A DNA stretch of 21,811 nt from the IMG/VR virus record IMGVR_UViG_3300006919_015608, positions 1-21,811 of that record. One strand, 5' to 3'. Under the pieces are notes generated by a model. It saw only the letters and a program-made list of their open reading frames with translations. It made no database searches and had not been told where the DNA came from. The translations under genes and the position numbers were made by a program. Source of the DNA: a virus. Position 1 is the first letter of the stretch; each line of letters starts with the position of its first letter. Shown piece after piece: positions 13,824 to 21,383 of this stretch.

Positions 13824-13829
13824 ATTATA
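13824..13829 (-). promoter_or_regulatory. TATAAT -10 box for the reverse-strand small gene
   Basis: The minus strand reads TATAAT here, a perfect -10 hexamer, six bases before the ATG at 13817. The region 17 bases upstream reads ATTTTC, not a recognisable -35. In AT-rich DNA a lone TATAAT can be chance; the support is its position. Confidence 0.4.
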
Positions 13830-13853
13830 AAATAAACAAATATTGAGAAAATT

Positions 13854-14222
13854 ATGAAATTATATTGTTCATCTTGCGGGGCTGATAATAGTTACACTAT
13901 GCAAAAGCCAAAATTCTGCCAAAAATGTGGTAACTCACTTGATGGCACTTTAAAGGCTTCCCGCACTACTCACTCTACCTCATTACCCGAAGAAGAGCGA
14001 GATGCAGATGTAGTTCCCAATATTAATAAACTAGATTTTGACATATCCGGAAATCAGCAAGTAAAGGGAGTTTCGCTTGAAGCTCTTAGTCGCATACAGA
14101 CTCCTCAACAACCTTCCAATCCTCAAGGCAAAGCTACTAAAAAAGTTCCTAGAACTTCCAAGAAAAAGGTTTTAGAGCAGTTCCAAAAAGAAGCGGGCGC
14201 TATAAGACCTAATAATGGCTAG
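13854..14222 (+). CDS. zinc-ribbon protein of unknown function
   Basis: A 122-residue protein with an N-terminal zinc ribbon: CSSC (Cys5, Cys8) and CQKC (Cys22, Cys25), separated by 13 residues. The remainder is low in hydrophobic residues and rich in Ser, Thr, Pro, Gln and Lys, so probably disordered, ending in a basic stretch (GKATKKVPRTSKKK). The ribbon plus a basic tail suggests binding to nucleic acid or to RNA polymerase. The gene overlaps the sigma factor gene by eight bases, so the two are probably co-translated and may work together, for example in late transcription; this is inference from position. The upstream sequence is AT-rich with a weak GAGAAA and no clear Shine-Dalgarno. Confidence 0.72.
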   Translation: MKLYCSSCGADNSYTMQKPKFCQKCGNSLDGTLKASRTTHSTSLPEEERDADVVPNINKLDFDISGNQQVKGVSLEALSRIQTPQQPSNPQGKATKKVPRTSKKKVLEQFQKEAGAIRPNNG

Positions 14223-14910
14223 ACGTAGAAAACAGAAAAACCCCTCATTTGAGGAGTCTATCCCGCTGATAGACAATGAGATAGAAAAAAGAAAAGGGAG
14301 GTGGACTCTCCATTCTTTAAGCTGGCTTGATTTTGAAGATGTTTCTCAAATTATAAAATTACATATTTTTAAAAAATGGCATTTGTATAATTCAAGCCAA
14401 CCTTTAGCTCCTTGGCTTAATAGAATTATAACTAATCAAATAAAAAATATAATACGTAATAATTACGGAAATTATTCCAAACCTTGCTCAAGGTGTGCTG
14501 CCGCCGAAGCAGAGGATAAATGCTTGGTTTACGGAAAGCAGGATAATGGTTGTCCTTTAGTGGCTAAATGGGAAAAGACAAAAAAGGTTGCTCATGATGT
14601 AAAAATAGCCGTACCTTTAGAAAATCACCTCTTTGAAGTTAAAAGTCAAAGTTATGTAGAGGATAATTTTTTTTCCAATGCTCAAAAATTACACAAAAGA
14701 ATGAAGCAAGTTTTGAAGCCGTTGGAGTGGAAAGTTTATGAAGCCTTGTATATAAAAAATTTAACAGAAGAAGAAACGGCCAAGCTTGTAGGTTATAAAA
14801 CTTCAGAAAAAGACAGGAAACCGGGCTACAAGCAGATAAAAAATATTCAAAAATCCATAATCTGCAAGGTTAAGAAAATCCTACAAGATAACGAAATAGA
14901 TATTTTATAA
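14215..14910 (+). CDS. phage RNA polymerase sigma factor, sigma70-family, small
   Basis: A 231-residue divergent sigma factor with two conserved parts. Region 2 is visible as LDFEDVSQIIKLHIFKKWHL (38-57) and PLAPWLNRIITNQIKNIIRN (63-82), the core-binding and -10-reading helices. Region 4 is RMKQVLKPLEWKVYEALYI (162-180) followed by NLTEEETAKLVGY (182-194), a helix-turn-helix. Between them lie CSRC (Cys91, Cys94), Cys103 and Cys113, a likely zinc site unusual in sigma factors. In T4-like phages a small sigma (gp55) drives late genes; here it sits in the late cluster and probably plays that role. The start (ATG 14215) lies inside the previous gene and no Shine-Dalgarno is seen. Confidence 0.75.
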   Translation: MARRRKQKNPSFEESIPLIDNEIEKRKGRWTLHSLSWLDFEDVSQIIKLHIFKKWHLYNSSQPLAPWLNRIITNQIKNIIRNNYGNYSKPCSRCAAAEAEDKCLVYGKQDNGCPLVAKWEKTKKVAHDVKIAVPLENHLFEVKSQSYVEDNFFSNAQKLHKRMKQVLKPLEWKVYEALYIKNLTEEETAKLVGYKTSEKDRKPGYKQIKNIQKSIICKVKKILQDNEIDIL

Positions 14911-14911
14911 T

Positions 14912-16000
14912 ATGAAAGCTAGCGAAGAACAAAAGGAATTTATTTGGAAAAAATTTGAAGAGGGAATTACTGATATCAAACCCCTTACTTCTGACTTTGT
15001 GGATAAATTTTTCCCCGATGAACCTGACAACATGAAGGATGGTCGAAGTAAATACGGAAGATTAGTCAAAGATATTTTAGTAGAAAGAGGTTTAAAAGCT
15101 AAAGCTTCTCACCAGTATCAGCCTAAAGAAAAAATAAAACTATCAGAAGAGGATGCTGAGTTTATAGATAATAATTACCGTATGATGAGCTTTGTTGAAA
15201 TTGCAAGATTGCTTTTCGACGACTCTAACCTTTCTAACTTGAGTCCAGAAGCTCGTGCGGTACAAGAATACATTCAAAACTTAAATCCTGAAGAAAGTTT
15301 TCAAGCCGGAGAAATACCTCAAGAAGAATACAAGCCGCCGAAAACAATAGATCGGGCTATAAGTAAAATCAACAAGTATATTTTAGAGGGAATAGATAGG
15401 TCTAAAGTTACCGCTTCCGACAAAAAGAATTGCGAAACTCTCATTCGATATCTTCATACTTTTAGATTTTTACACCACATGAATCACTTATCTACTAATG
15501 TAGATAGAGAATTGTATGAAAGTAGTTTCATTCGATATACTCATGACAAACCAGATTTAACTCAAGAAGAGGTAGACCAATATATAGTTCTTTCTGGAGA
15601 AACTGTAATAGCCTCAAATATTCAACGTAGAGTTGAGCATCTACAAGGGCTGCTTGACGACGCAGCAAACGATACCGAAGGTCGAAGAATATCTATGGCA
15701 TTAGTGGAATCTATTAATACAGCTCAAAACGAATACCATCAATCGGTAAATAGGCAGCATAAATTACTAGACGATCTCAAGCAAAAGAGGAGCCACAGAT
15801 TAAAAAATCAATTAGAAGAAAACGCCAGTATTTTAAACTTAGTAGAAGTTTGGAAAGAAGAAGAGGGCCGGAAAAAAATGATAGCTCTAGCCGAAATGCG
15901 AAAGGAAGCTATAGCTGAAGAGATTGACAATATATCAAGTATGGACGAAATAAAAGCTAGAGTTTTAGGCCTAACTAAAGAGGAGATACTGGAAACTTAA
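14912..16000 (+). CDS. unknown DNA-binding-like protein, small terminase candidate
   Basis: A 362-residue, highly charged and mainly helical protein without a recognised family. Residues about 77-102 (LSEEDAEFIDNNYRMMSFVEIARLLF) look like a helix-turn-helix. The C-terminal part (about 235-340) has long heptad-like helices rich in Glu, Lys, Gln and Arg, probably a coiled coil. DNA-binding N-terminus, helical oligomerisation region and position just upstream of the nuclease and large terminase genes would suit a small terminase subunit. However, two genes separate it from TerL and its length is above that usual for TerS, so this is only a candidate function. It starts right after the sigma factor stop (TAATATG). 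Confidence 0.6.
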   Translation: MKASEEQKEFIWKKFEEGITDIKPLTSDFVDKFFPDEPDNMKDGRSKYGRLVKDILVERGLKAKASHQYQPKEKIKLSEEDAEFIDNNYRMMSFVEIARLLFDDSNLSNLSPEARAVQEYIQNLNPEESFQAGEIPQEEYKPPKTIDRAISKINKYILEGIDRSKVTASDKKNCETLIRYLHTFRFLHHMNHLSTNVDRELYESSFIRYTHDKPDLTQEEVDQYIVLSGETVIASNIQRRVEHLQGLLDDAANDTEGRRISMALVESINTAQNEYHQSVNRQHKLLDDLKQKRSHRLKNQLEENASILNLVEVWKEEEGRKKMIALAEMRKEAIAEEIDNISSMDEIKARVLGLTKEEILET

Positions 16001-16002
16001 TA

Positions 16003-16938
16003 ATGAGTGTTAAATGCAAAGTATGCGATAAAGTTTTTGAAACTGAGCGTCAATTACACGCTCACTTGAAAGCTCATAAGCTTCGCGTAGCTGCATATTA
16101 TCAAAAATATTTTCCTCGCTACGATCTGTATGATCAAACAATTATAAAATTTAAATCTAAAGATTATTATTTTTCAAATGATTTTAACAGTAGAGTTAAT
16201 CAGTTAAAATGGCTCAAGGAGCAGCCGTTAGAAAAAGCCAAAGAGTATCTTCAACTCTTACTCAGTAAAAGAAAAAGAGAAAAAGAACTTATCTTTTCTC
16301 CTTGTCAGATAGAATTAAGGACGGTGGCAATTCCTTCTATTGTCACTTTCGAGCAGTACTTTGAAGATTATTACGAATTATGTAAAAGTTTAGGCTTGCA
16401 TAATAAATATAAAAAAATTAAAAATATAGAAGTTAGCGGGCAATTAAATGCCGGACATAAAATTCTCATAGACTCCAGAGAAAAAGAGCCTTTAAAATTT
16501 AATATTCCTTCTGAGGTTTATGGCTTAAAATTTGGAGATTATACATTAAACGATAAAGAAATGACCTGCAATTGCTACATAGAAAGAAAGTCTTTGGCTG
16601 ATTTCATTTCTACCTTAAGCACCTTAAACTATGAAAGATTCTGCAGAGAAATAGAAAGGGCCGGAGAGCAGGATGCAAATTTAATTATATTAGTAGAGGA
16701 AAGTTTGAGTAAGGCTTTGAGTTTTCCTTTCTTACCTCATATCTCTAAAAAAATAAAAGCTACCCCAGAATTTATTTTTCATAATGTACGGAAAATAATA
16801 CAACAGTATCCTTATGTACAATTTCTTTTTGTCAAAGGTAGAAAAGAGGCCGTTAGAGTAAGCGAAAAGATATTTTTATCTAATTGCATTTATAAATCTA
16901 TCGACCTTCAATTAGCTTATGATAAAAAAATTCTATAA
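16003..16938 (+). CDS. C2H2 zinc finger - ERCC4 nuclease fusion
   Basis: A 311-residue protein. The N-terminus is a classical C2H2 finger, Cys5-x2-Cys8-x12-His21-x3-His25, followed by a basic, aromatic stretch (KLRVAAYYQKYFPRYDLYDQ) typical of fingers in bacterial MucR-type and phage proteins. The C-terminal half is an ERCC4/XPF-type nuclease domain: ILIDSREKEPL (154-164), LKFGDYTL (175-182) and the active-site IERKSLAD (193-200, the ERKxxxD motif), then LNYERFCREIERA (208-220). XPF-family nucleases cut branched or flap DNA. Next to the terminase genes, a likely job is to resolve branches in replicated phage DNA before packaging, a role met by other resolvases in other phages. The start follows the previous stop by two bases, without Shine-Dalgarno. 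Confidence 0.82.
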   Translation: MSVKCKVCDKVFETERQLHAHLKAHKLRVAAYYQKYFPRYDLYDQTIIKFKSKDYYFSNDFNSRVNQLKWLKEQPLEKAKEYLQLLLSKRKREKELIFSPCQIELRTVAIPSIVTFEQYFEDYYELCKSLGLHNKYKKIKNIEVSGQLNAGHKILIDSREKEPLKFNIPSEVYGLKFGDYTLNDKEMTCNCYIERKSLADFISTLSTLNYERFCREIERAGEQDANLIILVEESLSKALSFPFLPHISKKIKATPEFIFHNVRKIIQQYPYVQFLFVKGRKEAVRVSEKIFLSNCIYKSIDLQLAYDKKIL

Positions 16939-17550
16939 ATGGAAAATACATTTACAAGCTGGTTGGGGGGAGAATTTTATTTTAATTTTCATTCTAGAGA
17001 AAGTAGATGGAAGCCAATGGCTAAATGCTTGAAGTACTTAGAAAATGCTCCAAATTTAAATTTTTTAGAGATAGGTAGTTGCGAAGGTCAATCAACTTTA
17101 TGGTTTATAAAAAAAATTTTAACTCATGAATCTTCGAAAATTACTTGTATAGACCCGCATTTAGAAAATGATTGGTACAATAGACCCGATAATCAAAATA
17201 GAAAAAAAACCAACCAGACAACCTTTGAAATTTTTAAAAAAAATATTTTAGAAAAACATAGCAAAAAAGTAACTTATTTCAGAAAAAAGTCTTGGGAAGT
17301 ATTACCTTTTTTAGAAGATAAATTTGATGTTATATATGTGGATGGGTGTCATGATTTCGCTAATGTTTATGTAGATGGAAAGTTTAGTTCTAATTTATTA
17401 AAGAAAGACGGCATAGTGATGTTCGATGATTATTACCCCAAGCCAAGCTGCGAAGTTTACAATGGCTTTAGTCAACTTAAAAGAGAAGGGTATTACAATA
17501 ATAAAGCAGAATTAAATTCTAACAATGTTCTTATATTAGGCCCTCAATAA
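16939..17550 (+). CDS. class I SAM-dependent methyltransferase (Methyltransf_24-like)
   Basis: A 203-residue methyltransferase with motif I FLEIGSCEGQSTLWF (42-56), an acidic end of strand 2 in CIDPHL (70-75), VIYVDGCHDFANVYVD (131-146) and IVMFDDYYP (159-167), the layout of the Methyltransf_24/CmcI-like group, which often methylates sugars or small molecules. The substrate is not known. It sits between the ERCC4 nuclease and the large terminase, starting right after the previous stop and overlapping TerL as TAATG, so it is part of the packaging transcript even though its family fits the carbohydrate cassette better. It may be a mobile accessory gene or may modify a product of the cassette. 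Confidence 0.8.
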   Translation: MENTFTSWLGGEFYFNFHSRESRWKPMAKCLKYLENAPNLNFLEIGSCEGQSTLWFIKKILTHESSKITCIDPHLENDWYNRPDNQNRKKTNQTTFEIFKKNILEKHSKKVTYFRKKSWEVLPFLEDKFDVIYVDGCHDFANVYVDGKFSSNLLKKDGIVMFDDYYPKPSCEVYNGFSQLKREGYYNNKAELNSNNVLILGPQ

Positions 17551-19376
17551 TGTGGTACGCGCCAGAAAAATATAAAATAGAGTCGGGTAATACTAACAAA
17601 GAATTACTAAAACTTGAGGGCTATTTAGACGATAAAGAAGCTCGCATTTCTTTAGCTAAATTTTTAAATGCTAATTTAGGTTTTACTACCGAACTTATAT
17701 CAGGGATAAAACTAGCGCCTTTTCAAGAAATTACTTTAAAAGGATTGATGACGCGAAACTTCTCCATGTGCGTCTGGGGTCGTGGTTGTGGTAAAACGTT
17801 CATAGCTTCTGTGTTTTGTTTTTTACAATGCATTTTCAATCCGGGTACGAAAATTTTAATCGCGGGACCTACATTTCGTACGGCTCGTTTTATATTTAAT
17901 AATTTAGAAAAATTAGTTAAGACAAAAGGCGCGGAGCTTTTACAGCAAGCTTTTGCGAATCGCCCATCCAAAAGAAACGATCAATATGAATGGGAGATTA
18001 ATGGTGGAACCATCACAGCCATTCCTCTAAGTGGAGAAAAAATTCGCGGCTTTAGAGCGAACATCCTCGTATTAGATGAATATCTTTTATTACCAGAAGA
18101 AATAATTCAAACTGTTCTTATGCCTTTCTTGGTGGCTCCTCAAAATATGAAGGAGAGGATCGAGATTAGAGAAATGGAAGATAAGCTAATAGCCGCAGGA
18201 AAAATGAAAGAAGCAGACAGAATAACTTTCGAAAATACATCTAAGATGATCGCTTTGTCTTCTGCCTCTTATACGTTTGAAAATTTATATAAAACTTATA
18301 AAGAGTGGCTAGGCAAAATTTATGACGGTGAGGAATATGACGCTAAATATTTTATTTCTCAACTTGGCTACGAAGCTCTTCCTTCCGAAATGGTAGATAA
18401 GACCATTATTGAAGAAGCTCAAGGAGGAGGTCAATCCCATTCTTCTTTCCTGAGAGAATATTGCGCTCAATTCACTGACGGTAGCGATAGTTATTTTAGC
18501 GCTAAGAAAATGCACGAGTGTACTATCCCTGACGGCGAATCGCCCACTACTCGCGTAAAAGGAGCGAAAGGCAAAAAGTATATTATAGGAATTGACCCAA
18601 GCTTTAGTAATAGTCCTTCTTCTGACTATTTTGCTATCTCAGTATTGGAAATGGACGAAGAAAGAAGAGAGGGAACACTAGTTCATAATTATGCTGTTGC
18701 TGGAGGAGATTTAAAAGATCATATAAATTATTTTTATTATGTTTTAACAAACTTCGATGTAGAAATGATATGCATTGATAATGCAGGTTATCAATTCTTA
18801 GATAGCTGTAATGAATCGGAGAATTTTGTTAACGCAGGTATAAATCTTAAATTTTTAGAATTTGATTCCGTAAAAGACGGAATAGAGTATTCTAAAGAAT
18901 TAAGGAGATGTAAAACCTCATATAATAAAAGTGATTACAAAATATGCTTCAAGCAAAACTTTACCAGCGAGTTTATTCGGAAGGCTAATGAACACCTTCA
19001 GGCGTGCATTGATCATAAGAAAATTTGGTTTGCCTCTCGAACCACAGCTAATGGTTCAGCTTTTGACAAACAGAATAATTCTTTAATTAATTTAAAATTA
19101 ACCGGATCAGAAACTACTAGCGATTTAATTGAAATTCAAGATTCTCTAGTGTACCAGACTAAAAAGCAGTGCGCTCTTATTGAGGTAAAAAGCACAGCCA
19201 AAGGAACCCAAACTTTTGATTTACCGCAGCATTTAAAGAGAAGCACTTCAGCCAATAGAGCTAGAAGAGATAACTATACTGCTTTAATGCTCGCTAATTG
19301 GGCATTAAAATGCTATTTTGAAATGCAACACAACAAAGAAGATTTTTCTACCACTTTTTTACCAAGAATGGTTTAA
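17550..19376 (+). CDS. terminase large subunit (TerL)
   Basis: The 608-residue DNA-packaging motor. The ATPase half has Walker A CVWGRGCGKTFIAS (74-87), KILIAGPTFRTARFIF (101-116), Walker B ANILVLDEY (170-178) and the coupling motif MIALSSASY (233-241). The nuclease half has the RNase H-like aspartates: YIIGIDPSFS (344-353, Asp349), VEMICIDNAG (404-413, Asp410) and RRDNYTALMLANWAL near the C-terminus (Asp574). The length fits T4-like and related large terminases. The enzyme works at the portal, pumping DNA into the head and cutting it. ATG overlaps the methyltransferase stop as TAATG. Portal follows, as is common. Confidence 0.95.
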   Translation: MWYAPEKYKIESGNTNKELLKLEGYLDDKEARISLAKFLNANLGFTTELISGIKLAPFQEITLKGLMTRNFSMCVWGRGCGKTFIASVFCFLQCIFNPGTKILIAGPTFRTARFIFNNLEKLVKTKGAELLQQAFANRPSKRNDQYEWEINGGTITAIPLSGEKIRGFRANILVLDEYLLLPEEIIQTVLMPFLVAPQNMKERIEIREMEDKLIAAGKMKEADRITFENTSKMIALSSASYTFENLYKTYKEWLGKIYDGEEYDAKYFISQLGYEALPSEMVDKTIIEEAQGGGQSHSSFLREYCAQFTDGSDSYFSAKKMHECTIPDGESPTTRVKGAKGKKYIIGIDPSFSNSPSSDYFAISVLEMDEERREGTLVHNYAVAGGDLKDHINYFYYVLTNFDVEMICIDNAGYQFLDSCNESENFVNAGINLKFLEFDSVKDGIEYSKELRRCKTSYNKSDYKICFKQNFTSEFIRKANEHLQACIDHKKIWFASRTTANGSAFDKQNNSLINLKLTGSETTSDLIEIQDSLVYQTKKQCALIEVKSTAKGTQTFDLPQHLKRSTSANRARRDNYTALMLANWALKCYFEMQHNKEDFSTTFLPRMV

Positions 19377-19379
19377 AAA

Positions 19380-19398
19380 AGTGTAATAAATATTAATT
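19380..19398 (+). promoter_or_regulatory. AGTGTAATA element ahead of portal gene
   Basis: AGTGTAATAAATATTAATT fills the gap between the TerL stop and the portal ATG and shares AGTGTAATA with the segment before phoH (12836). It may be a late promoter or simply AT-rich spacer; two copies are not enough to decide. Confidence 0.25.
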
Positions 19399-21378
19399 AT
19401 GAGGGCAAAAGCAAAAAATCAAGGGAATAGCAGCACCCCTAAGACCAAGGATACTTCGGGTAAGGCTTCGGACATTACTCCCTTGATGGCCTTTGAATCA
19501 ACTGCAGCTAATTTATCCACCCAAAGAACTTCGACTCGAAGAAATCGTGCAGCAGATATTGAGCGCACGGACAAGTATAAAAATATTGATGACGGCTTAA
19601 TCCCTTGGAAGTATTCTGCTATTTACGGCGGTGAGCGTGATATAAGCGTAAGGGACGCTGTAATTCTTTGTCAAAAAGCTTATTATAACTTTGCTCAGTT
19701 TAGAAATGTAATAGATTTAATGACTGAGTTTTCGTGCGGTTCATTATTTTTTAAAGACGGCAGTAAAAAGTCTCGACAATTTTTCGAAGCTTTCTTTAAT
19801 AAAATAAATGTATGGAGTATTCAGGATCAATTTTTTAGAGAATACTACAGGTCGGGAAATATATTTTTATACAGGTTTGACGGAAAAGTTAAAAAAGAAG
19901 ACATCAAGAAGATGACTCAAGTTTTCGGGGCTTCTTCATTGAGTCAGGCATTAAATGAAAGCGTTACGTTGCCATTGAAATACGTAATGTTAAATCCCGC
20001 AGACATAAGGCTTACCGGAAACTTAAGCTTTTATAATCCCGTTTATTATAAAAACTTGACGGGATATGAAGTTAACAGATTAAGAAACCCTGTCTCGGAA
20101 GAAGATTTTACTATTTTTGACTCTCTACCTGAAGAGGTAAAAAATCAGATAAAAGATATGAATGTTAGCTCTTCTCAAGGACTTAAAATCCCCTTGGATA
20201 TGGAAAGAGTTATAACTGTATTTTACAAGAAACAAGACTACGAGCCTTACGGAGTTCCAATGGGATACCCAGTGCTTGAGGATATTGACGCTAAAAGTGA
20301 GCTTAAAAAGATGGATATGGCTATAGCTCGCACAATGCAGCAAGCTATTTTACTTGTGACAATGGGTAATGATCCCGATAAGGGTGGAATTAATCAAAGG
20401 AATCTTGCTGCCATGCAAGAGTTATTTCAAAACCAATCTGTCGGGAGAGTTTTAATTTCTGATTATACAACTAAAGCTGAATTTGTGGTTCCTAAAATAT
20501 CCGAGCTACTTGATTCTAAAAAGTATGAAATATTTGATAGAGACATAAATTTAGGTTTAAATAACATTCTCGTAGGAGGAGAAAAGTTCGCAAACCAAGA
20601 AAGTAAAGTTCAAGTCTTCCTCGCTCGATTAGAGCAAGGTCGTCAAGCTTTTCTCCATAAATTTTTAATTCCAGAAATTAAAAAGATAGCCAAATCTTTA
20701 GGCTTGAAAAATTATCCCACTCCTTACTTCCAAGAAATTAGCTTGAAAGATTCAGTTACTAAAGATCGAGTATACACTAGACTTTACGAGCTAGGCGCGA
20801 TAACCGCTGACGAGTTATTTGACTCGTTAAAAACTAACAGGCTCCCATACCGTAAAGACTCTATAGAATCTCAAGAAGAATTCAAAAGAGCCAAGGACGA
20901 CGGATATTACGAGCCTATCATGGGTAGTAAAAGAATAACGGAGAATATTAACGTAAACCGCAATAAAAATCCTAAGATTAAAAAACCTGCGGGACGCCCA
21001 GATGGTACAGAGGGTACTCCTCAACAAGACAGAACTATAACTCCGGTTGGACAAGGGGAAGCGTCAACTCAGTTTGATTTTAATAAACTAAAAGAAAATA
21101 TGATACTCTCCCAAAAGCTTACTTCTTTAGCGGAAGCAGAGTTGAGAAAAATACATAAAGTAAAAAGACTCAACAAGCAGCAAAAAGAAATAGCTGCAGA
21201 AATATGTGATGTTGTTATCTGCAATGAAGAGCCATTAAATTGGGAGAGTAGTCTTTCTTCGTATTGCAAGAACCCTCAAGATAAAAATAAAGATAGAGTT
21301 AATCAAGTTTATAGCATTTGCGAAGAGCATGGCGTCGATATATACTTGGGAAGCCTTTTATTAGCTAGTAAATTTTAA
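19399..21378 (+). CDS. portal protein
   Basis: A 659-residue portal protein, whose 12-fold ring forms the DNA channel and the TerL docking site on the head. The N-terminal 50 residues are polar and disordered. The core shows typical portal stretches: RNVIDLMTEFSCG (101-113), FFREYYRSGNIFLYRFDGKV (143-162), SELKKMDMAIARTMQQAILL, where the long stem helices lie, and EQGRQAFLHKFLIPEIKKIA followed by LGAITADELFDSL. A Pro/Gly/Lys-rich linker (about 520-555) leads to an extra C-terminal segment of about 100 residues (AEAELRKIHKVKRLNKQQKE onward) that is not part of the usual core. The start is ATG 19399; no Shine-Dalgarno is present. Assignment rests on sequence patterns and on position right after TerL. 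Confidence 0.88.
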   Translation: MRAKAKNQGNSSTPKTKDTSGKASDITPLMAFESTAANLSTQRTSTRRNRAADIERTDKYKNIDDGLIPWKYSAIYGGERDISVRDAVILCQKAYYNFAQFRNVIDLMTEFSCGSLFFKDGSKKSRQFFEAFFNKINVWSIQDQFFREYYRSGNIFLYRFDGKVKKEDIKKMTQVFGASSLSQALNESVTLPLKYVMLNPADIRLTGNLSFYNPVYYKNLTGYEVNRLRNPVSEEDFTIFDSLPEEVKNQIKDMNVSSSQGLKIPLDMERVITVFYKKQDYEPYGVPMGYPVLEDIDAKSELKKMDMAIARTMQQAILLVTMGNDPDKGGINQRNLAAMQELFQNQSVGRVLISDYTTKAEFVVPKISELLDSKKYEIFDRDINLGLNNILVGGEKFANQESKVQVFLARLEQGRQAFLHKFLIPEIKKIAKSLGLKNYPTPYFQEISLKDSVTKDRVYTRLYELGAITADELFDSLKTNRLPYRKDSIESQEEFKRAKDDGYYEPIMGSKRITENINVNRNKNPKIKKPAGRPDGTEGTPQQDRTITPVGQGEASTQFDFNKLKENMILSQKLTSLAEAELRKIHKVKRLNKQQKEIAAEICDVVICNEEPLNWESSLSSYCKNPQDKNKDRVNQVYSICEEHGVDIYLGSLLLASKF

Positions 21379-21383
21379 AAATC

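Noticed and set aside
14906-14911. TATAAT directly before the ATG at 14912 as a promoter
   Set aside because: Transcription would begin inside the coding sequence; the bases are the end of the sigma factor gene including its stop codon.
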